Positions 4,676 to 9,335 of a DNA stretch of 9,335 bases are shown piece by piece. Source of the DNA: JAPXLN01 sp033809515 (GTDB lineage: Bacteria; Bacillota; Sulfobacillia; Fermentithermobacillales; Fermentithermobacillaceae). The stretch's first letter is position 1; every line of letters starts with the position of its first letter. Location of the stretch: NCBI GenBank assembly GCA_033809515.1, contig JAPXLN010000034.1, positions 1 to 9,335 of the forward strand. Reading direction: 5' to 3'. The notes under the pieces are model-generated. The model was not told the DNA's origin. It saw only the letters and a list, made by a program, of their open reading frames with translations, and did no database searches. Position numbers and translations under genes: made by a program.

Positions 4676-6879
4676 CGTGCGCCACCTCCCCTCTCAGGAA
4701 CTTCAGAACGGAGGCGGGATGCTCCGGCCCCAGACCACTGTGCACTCCCGGAATCCGGCGGACCCGCATCTTCCGCTTCAGGCGACGTCGTGCCAGACAG
4801 ACTCACCTCTCCGGTGAACATAGACCAGTACAGCCCCTTGTTGTTCAACAGCTCCTCGTGTGAGCCGGCCTCTGCCAGGCAGCCCCGGTCCATGACCAGC
4901 AGAAGGTCAGCCGCCTCAGCCACGTCCAACCGGTGAGTCACCACAAGACATGTCAGGTCCGGTTGGGGCAGAAGCCCAGCCAAAATGCGAGCTTCCGCCT
5001 CTCTGTGAACAGAACTGGTGGGCTCGTCAAGAAGAAGGACCGGCGTGCCTCTGAGAAAACCCCGGGCCAAACACAGACGCTGCCTTTGGCCTCCCGACAA
5101 GAGTGAACCCCTCTCACCCACCTGAGTTTCCAGCCCCTTCTCCGCGGACAAGACAAACTCCAGGGCGTCCCCTAGTTCCAGACACCTGCGCAGCTCAGGC
5201 CACATTTCCGGGCAATCTTGCAGGCGCTCCTTCGGGCACTCTTCCGAGCAGTCTTCCAGGCAATCCTCCAGGCTATCTTCCGTACCGTCAGCCCCGCGCG
5301 CTGTCTTCAGGTCACCCTGCCTACCTGGCCCACCCTGCCCACCAGGCAGCCCGAGGGCAAGATTGTCGGCCACCGACCCGGCAAACAGAAACGGCTCCTG
5401 GGGCACATAGGTCACCGCTTCCCTTCCCTCTTCCAACCGCCGGTAAGCCATATCCAGCCCGTTCACAAACACAGTCCCCGGTTCAGGCCGGTACAGTCCG
5501 GCCAGTATCTTCATGAGCGTGCTTTTCCCGCACCCGCTCCTTCCCACTATGGCGACTTTCTGACCGCGTTTGACCTCGAAGGACACACCATCAAGCACTC
5601 TGGTCCCGGGGACATACTCATAGGACAGGTTTTGGACTGAAAGGGTGATGGAAACATGATGATCGCGGGAATCTCCGTAAACCGGAAGTTCCGGGGCCTG
5701 CGCTCGCCGGTCCGCCACTCCCCGGGCCCCTGCTCGCCGCGCCGCCATACCAGGGTCTGCCACGCCCTCCGGCACCGGCAGATCCCGATCCTCCTCAGCT
5801 TCCATGACCTCCTTGACCCGCTCGTAGGCGCCAACGCTCCTCTGCAGGTCCGCCCACAGCCCGCCAAGACGGCCAAGAGGAGTGATGTAATCAGTCAGAA
5901 ACAAGGCGGCCAGCATTGAGCCAAAGGACATCTTTCCGGACACCGCTAAGTAAGCACCGTAGCCAAAGAATATTATGAGCGTACCCAAGGCGCTGCCAAT
6001 AGAAGCGAGGATTACAAGGCCAACGCGGCGCGCAACCGTCAGGGCCTTATCTCGAGCTCCACGAGTCTTTTCGGAGAATCCGCGCTCAATACGGTCCTCA
6101 GCCATGAACGCCTTGATGACCATACGGCCTTCGATTGCATTCAGTGCGTAAGCTGAGATGCCGCCCAGGGACTCCTGGTACGCCTTACCCGCCTGCGCAA
6201 TAGGCCGGTTCAGTCGTGCGTTAAGCCAGACGGACAGGCCCATGACTGCCAGCGTCATAAGGCCAAGTCTCCAGCTCATGTAGATCAGCGTAGCAATGGC
6301 AGCTGCAGCCTTGATAACGTTTTGGAGTATAAAGTAAGTCACACTGAGAACCCGGGATGACTGGTTGATATCGGCGGTCACACGCGATACCAGATCTCCC
6401 CTGGAAAGACTCTCATACCTGTCAAAGGGCATTGCCATGGCCCTCTTGACAAATCGCATCCTGCTTGACCCGGAAAAGGACTCTTCCGCGCTCACCCGGA
6501 GGTACACGCTGGCACTTGCGCTGAACGTCTCCACCACGTAACACATGACCAGCAGAAGACCGTTCATAAAGAACCTTGACGAATCCTGAGCAGCGATGAA
6601 GTCAAGGCTGTTCCTCATAAAGAGGGCGCCGGCCACAGGGGCAACAGAGCGCAATATCAGGATGCCTGCAAAACCTGACAGAACCAGCCACGGTCTGGCC
6701 AGAGACCTGCTCATCTCAAGAATCGCTGCCGTCGCAGTCCCCGGTGCTGACTCGGGCGCAAGCCGTGGCGTAGACCCCTGCGTAACCCCCTTCGTAGACC
6801 CCAGTCCAGAGCCCGGCGCAGACGCAGACTTCGCCGCCGAGCGCTCTGATAAAGACTCTGATGAAGAATCCGATGCCAT
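4672..6879 (-). CDS. ABC exporter half-transporter (first subunit, TMD-NBD) with Cys-rich NBD insertion
   Basis: A 735-residue type I ABC exporter subunit, first gene of the operon. A hydrophilic, low-complexity N-terminus (about 1-60) precedes the membrane domain (about 64-340, with NAIEGRMVIKAFMAED as the usual coupling segment). The ATPase domain has Walker A GRSGCGKST (446-454), Q-loop YVPQEPFLF (Q494), signature LSGGQRQR (594), Walker B VLLLDEP with Glu619, and H-loop VVTHR (His649). Two oddities stand out: the D-loop reads SSVH where S-A-L/V-D is normal, and about 45 extra residues (511-557) lie between the Q-loop region and the signature, including regularly spaced cysteines at 540, 544, 548, 556 and 566. 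A polar tail of about 45 residues follows the usual end. An upstream in-frame GTG at 6897 is possible. ATG 6879 is preferred because AGGGG (complement of 6888-6892) lies 8 bases before it and the likely promoter leaves almost no leader for the GTG. Substrate unknown; drug or lipid export is typical of the family. Confidence 0.93.
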   Translation of the reverse strand: MASDSSSESLSERSAAKSASAPGSGLGSTKGVTQGSTPRLAPESAPGTATAAILEMSRSLARPWLVLSGFAGILILRSVAPVAGALFMRNSLDFIAAQDSSRFFMNGLLLVMCYVVETFSASASVYLRVSAEESFSGSSRMRFVKRAMAMPFDRYESLSRGDLVSRVTADINQSSRVLSVTYFILQNVIKAAAAIATLIYMSWRLGLMTLAVMGLSVWLNARLNRPIAQAGKAYQESLGGISAYALNAIEGRMVIKAFMAEDRIERGFSEKTRGARDKALTVARRVGLVILASIGSALGTLIIFFGYGAYLAVSGKMSFGSMLAALFLTDYITPLGRLGGLWADLQRSVGAYERVKEVMEAEEDRDLPVPEGVADPGMAARRAGARGVADRRAQAPELPVYGDSRDHHVSITLSVQNLSYEYVPGTRVLDGVSFEVKRGQKVAIVGRSGCGKSTLMKILAGLYRPEPGTVFVNGLDMAYRRLEEGREAVTYVPQEPFLFAGSVADNLALGLPGGQGGPGRQGDLKTARGADGTEDSLEDCLEDCSEECPKERLQDCPEMWPELRRCLELGDALEFVLSAEKGLETQVGERGSLLSGGQRQRLCLARGFLRGTPVLLLDEPTSSVHREAEARILAGLLPQPDLTCLVVTHRLDVAEAADLLLVMDRGCLAEAGSHEELLNNKGLYWSMFTGEVSLSGTTSPEAEDAGPPDSGSAQWSGAGASRLRSEVPERGGGAR
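5203..5274 (-). repeat. In-frame 12-bp tandem repeat encoding a Cys-rich acidic segment
   Basis: On the minus strand six degenerate 12-bp units run in frame, encoding SLED, CLED, CSEE, CPKE, RLQD and CPEM. Most units begin with TGC or a one-base variant of it. The segment lies inside the ATPase helical region of the first ABC subunit, where family members normally have a short connection. Confidence 0.8.
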
Positions 6880-6913
6880 AGCGGCCACCCCTATCACGAT
6901 TCAATGCAGGGCC

Positions 6914-6942
6914 ATCATACATTGTGACCTTAACAATATCAA
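6914..6942 (-). promoter_or_regulatory. Sigma70-type promoter of the ABC operon
   Basis: On the minus strand TTGATA (complement of 6937-6942) and TATGAT (complement of 6914-6919) are separated by exactly 17 bp. Both boxes match the consensus at 5 of 6 positions. Transcription would start near 6907, about 28 bases before ATG 6879. Confidence 0.7.
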
Positions 6943-6960
6943 GCCTCATATTGACCTTAA
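6925..6960. promoter_or_regulatory. Operator-like palindrome flanked by 9-bp direct repeats
   Basis: CAATAT (6934-6939) and ATATTG (6948-6953) form an inverted repeat with an 8-base spacer, overlapping the -35 box. TGACCTTAA occurs on both sides (6925-6933 and 6952-6960), 27 bp apart. The position in the promoter suggests a repressor or activator site for the ABC operon; the regulator is not in the window. Confidence 0.45.
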
Positions 6961-7103
6961 TCATGTTTGCATTATCACTTCGTAAACTTCTATACCCCGT
7001 GGGATTAAGGTTGGCCCGGGGTCTGCCTGGGGTTTGCCTGACAAAATCCTATTCTTTCGCGTCTGCGGCAACCGATAAAGATGCACGAGCCTGCTTCCCG
7101 ACT

Positions 7104-7126
7104 AGTTGCTCGCCTGGCGAGCAACT
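7104..7126. repeat. Palindromic element, copy 3 (core only)
   Basis: AGTTGCTCGC (7104-7113) and GCGAGCAACT (7117-7126) have the same 10-bp arms as the elements at 2033 and 2653, but the loop is CTG instead of AGA and the flanks differ. It lies between divergent genes, so it cannot simply be a terminator. Confidence 0.85.
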
Positions 7127-7258
7127 CAGGTTCCAGCCCTGGCAGGCCCCATGAGTTGCGTCCAGGCGCACATCCTCATGAACAGGTTGTTTTCCCAAGC
7201 ATAACTCCCCAAAACTTCCCATGAAGCCTGCATCCGTCAATTTGCCTTGCCGAACCGT

Positions 7259-7287
7259 TTGACACCGAGCCTCTGTACCAATAATCT
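7259..7287 (+). promoter_or_regulatory. Probable metG promoter
   Basis: A perfect -35 TTGACA (7259-7264) is followed after 17 bp by TAATCT (7282-7287), which keeps the first, second and last bases of the -10 consensus. This gives a leader of roughly 55 bases to the metG start. Confidence 0.55.
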
Positions 7288-7349
7288 CTAGTAGAAACCT
7301 TAGTCGCACTCGATGCCATACTTAGCCTGTTCACGAGAGGTGCTGCAGA

Positions 7350-9044
7350 ATGACCCGATACCTGATTACAAGCGCATTGCCTTACATAAACGGCATGAAG
7401 CACCTGGGCAACCTCGTTGGCTCCATGCTCCCGGCGGACGTGTACGCCAGGTTTCTCCGGCTGGAGGGCGAGGAAGTGCTGTTCATCTGCGCAACTGACG
7501 AGCACGGCACCCCAGCCGAAATCGCAGCCATGGAAGAAGGCCTGGACGTGCAGACGTACTGCGACATCCAGCATCAAAGGCAAAAAGACGTGTACACGCG
7601 CTTCGGGCTGTCCTTCGATTACTTCGGCCGCAGCTCCTCGCCGCAAAACCACGAGCTCACCCAGCATTTCTACACCATGCTCGACAAGCACGGCTTCATC
7701 GAAGAACGCGGCATAGAGCAGATATACTCCCTGGACGACGAACGCTATCTTCCTGACAGGTACGTCATAGGAACCTGCCCAAAGTGCGGCTACGCCCGCG
7801 CCCGTGGCGACCAGTGCGAAAGCTGCGCCACCTTGCTCGACCCGTCGGAACTGGTAGACCCGCGCTCGGCCATTTCAGACAGCTGCAACCTGGAACTGCG
7901 CACGTCCAGGCACCTGTTCCTCAGGCTCGACGCCTTGAGTTCCGAAATCGAAGACTGGGTCCGGTTCCACAATGACTGGCCCAAGCTGACCTCGTCAATC
8001 GCGGGAAAGTGGCTGAACGAAGGACTGCAGCCTCGCTGCGTTACCCGGGATCTGACCTGGGGCGTAGGCGTCCCTCGCCAGGGTTTCGAGGACAAAGTGT
8101 TCTACGTGTGGTTCGATGCGCCAATCGAGTACGTAGGCGCCACCAAAGAGTGGTCTGACCTCGACCCATCCCACCGCGACTGGAAGTCATGGTGGTTCGA
8201 CGCAGGCGACGTCTACTACACCCAGTTCATAGCCAAAGACAACCTCCCCTTCCATACAATAGTCTGGCCGGCCACTGTCCTGGGTACGCGGGAACCCTGG
8301 ACCATGGCTTCCTACATCAAAGGTTTCAACTGGCTCACATACTGCGGAGGGAAGTTCTCTACCAGCCAGCGCCGGGGCGTGTTCATGGACGACGCCCTCG
8401 ATATCCTCCCGCCTGACTACTGGAGGTATTTCCTCATGTCAGTCGCCCCTGAGTCTGACGACTCGGACTTCACCTGGGACCTCTTCGCGTCTGTGGTCAA
8501 CAAGGACCTAGCAGGTACGCTGGGCAACTTCGTCAACCGCACCCTCAAACTCATCTCGTCCAGGTTTGGAGGCGAGATTCCCGAAGGAGGCCAGTGGGGT
8601 CCCCACGAGGACAGGTTGCTGGCAGAGTGCAAGGAGACAATGGATGAGTATAGGACCTCTCTGCGAAGCTGCGAGTTCAGAAAGGCCAGCCTGGCCCTGA
8701 AGAAGCTCTGGACCCACGGGAACGTGTACATCGACGCCCGGGCTCCGTGGACCTTGCTCAAGGCAGACCGCAACGAGGCAGCGCTGGTCCTTCGCACTTG
8801 CGCGAACCTGATCCGGACCTACGCCCTGGCATCGTCGCCCTTTATCCCGTTTGCATCACAGACCCTGTTTGACGCCCTGGCCATGACCGCAGATGAACGC
8901 AAGGCCAATCTCCAAAACGCCCTGGACTTGACTTACCTGAAAGCAGGCAGGCCTTTCTCGGTTCCGCCCATTCTGTTCCGGAGGCTTGAGCCCGACGAAG
9001 TGACGGCTCTCCAGGCGAGGTACGAAGGCCTGGCTACGCCCTAG
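7350..9044 (+). CDS. metG: Methionyl-tRNA synthetase
   Basis: A 564-residue class I aminoacyl-tRNA synthetase that charges tRNA-Met (elongator and initiator) in the cytoplasm. The HIGH motif appears as HLGN at 18-21 in the context ALPYINGMKHLGN. ATDEHGTP at about 48-55 is the conserved methionine-pocket region. A single zinc knuckle is formed by CPKC and CESC (Cys143, 146, 156, 159). DLTWGVGVP and FYVWFDAPIEY are conserved core segments. The KMSKS loop reads KFSTS at 335-339, followed by RGVFMDDALDILPPDYWRYF. The anticodon-binding helical domain starts at about 375 (FASVVNKDLAGTLGNFVNR). It lacks the C-terminal dimerisation domain of the longer E. coli enzyme, so it is probably monomeric. GAGAGG at 7335-7340, nine bases before the ATG, supports the start. 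It is likely the housekeeping enzyme, but a second resistance-type copy cannot be excluded from this window. Confidence 0.97.
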   Translation: MTRYLITSALPYINGMKHLGNLVGSMLPADVYARFLRLEGEEVLFICATDEHGTPAEIAAMEEGLDVQTYCDIQHQRQKDVYTRFGLSFDYFGRSSSPQNHELTQHFYTMLDKHGFIEERGIEQIYSLDDERYLPDRYVIGTCPKCGYARARGDQCESCATLLDPSELVDPRSAISDSCNLELRTSRHLFLRLDALSSEIEDWVRFHNDWPKLTSSIAGKWLNEGLQPRCVTRDLTWGVGVPRQGFEDKVFYVWFDAPIEYVGATKEWSDLDPSHRDWKSWWFDAGDVYYTQFIAKDNLPFHTIVWPATVLGTREPWTMASYIKGFNWLTYCGGKFSTSQRRGVFMDDALDILPPDYWRYFLMSVAPESDDSDFTWDLFASVVNKDLAGTLGNFVNRTLKLISSRFGGEIPEGGQWGPHEDRLLAECKETMDEYRTSLRSCEFRKASLALKKLWTHGNVYIDARAPWTLLKADRNEAALVLRTCANLIRTYALASSPFIPFASQTLFDALAMTADERKANLQNALDLTYLKAGRPFSVPPILFRRLEPDEVTALQARYEGLATP

Positions 9045-9067
9045 CCCCGGCTAACCCCTGGCTTCGA

Positions 9068-9335
9068 GTGGTTGACTCCGTACCAGATGCGCCCGGCAAC
9101 AAGGCCCGAGTAGTCGATTCCGTACCACTTCGTGCGGCAGTCTGGTCGATTCGGTACCAGACCCACCCGGCACACAGCCCGAGTAGTCTATTCCGTACCA
9201 GATTGTGGCTGGAGGTAGTCGATTCCGCACCACTTCGCGCGGCAGTCTGGTCAATTCGGTACCAGACCCACCCGGCACACAGCCCGAGTAGTCTATTCCG
9301 TACCAGATTGTGGCTGGAGGTAGTCGATTCCGTAC
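9068..9335. repeat. Interspersed repeat array 2 (runs off the right edge)
   Basis: An 18-bp core close to GTAGTCGATTCCGTACCA starts at 9068, 9110, 9142, 9183, 9215, 9247, 9288 and 9320, the last cut by the window edge. Spacers are 24, 14, 23, 14, 14, 23 and 14 bp. From 9142 onward the units repeat with a 105-bp period (9142/9247, 9183/9288, 9215/9320), nearly identical in sequence including the spacers. Units at 9142 and 9247 vary as CTGGTCGATTCGGTACCA and CTGGTCAATTCGGTACCA. The array begins 24 bases after the metG stop. The 32- and 41-bp steps break any reading frame, so it is not coding. Confidence 0.92.

Larger units (their letters stand above)
6943..7349. other. Intergenic region between the divergent ABC operon and metG
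   Basis: No gene is supported here. Besides the operator-like repeats and the metG promoter, it holds the third palindrome copy (7104-7126) and an 11-bp tandem pair (GGGGTCTGCCT at 7018-7028, GGGGTTTGCCT at 7029-7039). I see no T-box or SAM-riboswitch signature ahead of metG. Confidence 0.55.

Noticed and set aside
6880..6897. GTG at 6897 as start of the first ABC gene
   Set aside because: No ribosome-binding site precedes it and the predicted transcript starts only about ten bases upstream; ATG 6879 has AGGGG at good spacing.
6951..6980. Rightward promoter with TTGACC
   Set aside because: The -35-like TTGACC has only a poor -10 (TATCAC) and no nearby gene; a better metG promoter lies at 7259.
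7040..7349. T-box or SAM riboswitch upstream of metG
   Set aside because: No T-box AGGGTGGNACCGCG-like sequence and no SAM-I core were seen; the leader from the likely promoter is only about 55 bases.
9051..9278. Minus-strand ORF across array 2
   Set aside because: It consists entirely of array repeats, and the 32- and 41-bp steps shift the frame between units.

Overview
The window is GC-rich bacterial DNA with three kinds of content: ordinary single-copy genes, a two-gene ABC exporter operon, and intergenic spaces crowded with short repeats. The organism cannot be fixed from the sequence. The GC-rich composition and the paired half-size ABC exporters would suit a high-GC Gram-positive bacterium. 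The methionyl-tRNA synthetase, however, belongs to a KFSTS-type subfamily that I associate mainly with alphaproteobacteria, so the assignment stays open.

Layout from left to right. Bases 1-404 (minus) hold the N-terminal part of a beta-lactamase-fold serine hydrolase that runs off the left edge. Bases 649-2001 (plus) encode a two-repeat membrane transporter of the AspT/YidE family; its central cytoplasmic domain is replaced by a short repetitive linker. Bases 2002-2836 contain no convincing gene. They hold an 11-copy interspersed repeat array, two copies of a 36-bp palindromic element that flank it, and a hairpin that looks like the terminator of the leftward operon. Bases 2837-6879 (minus) are two overlapping half-transporter genes (ATGA overlap), probably subunits of one heterodimeric type I ABC exporter. 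A good promoter with an operator-like palindrome precedes them. Bases 6943-7349 are intergenic, with a third copy of the palindrome and a likely metG promoter. Bases 7350-9044 (plus) encode methionyl-tRNA synthetase. From 9068 to the right edge lies a second repeat array.

The most unusual content is the pair of repeat arrays. Their core sequences differ, but both use cores of 18-19 bp separated by spacers of only two lengths, 14 and 23 bp, in the same order when array 1 is read on the minus strand and array 2 on the plus strand. Both cores end in ACCAG in that orientation, and the long spacers end in similar words (CAGGCCGA and CAGCCCGA). They look like diverged members of one undescribed repeat family with a fixed higher-order period of 105-108 bp, close to ten helical turns. 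Separately, two proteins here carry in-frame 12-bp tandem repeats: the AspT-like linker and a Cys-rich insertion in the first ABC protein. The second ABC gene appears to end at a frameshift just after its H-loop.
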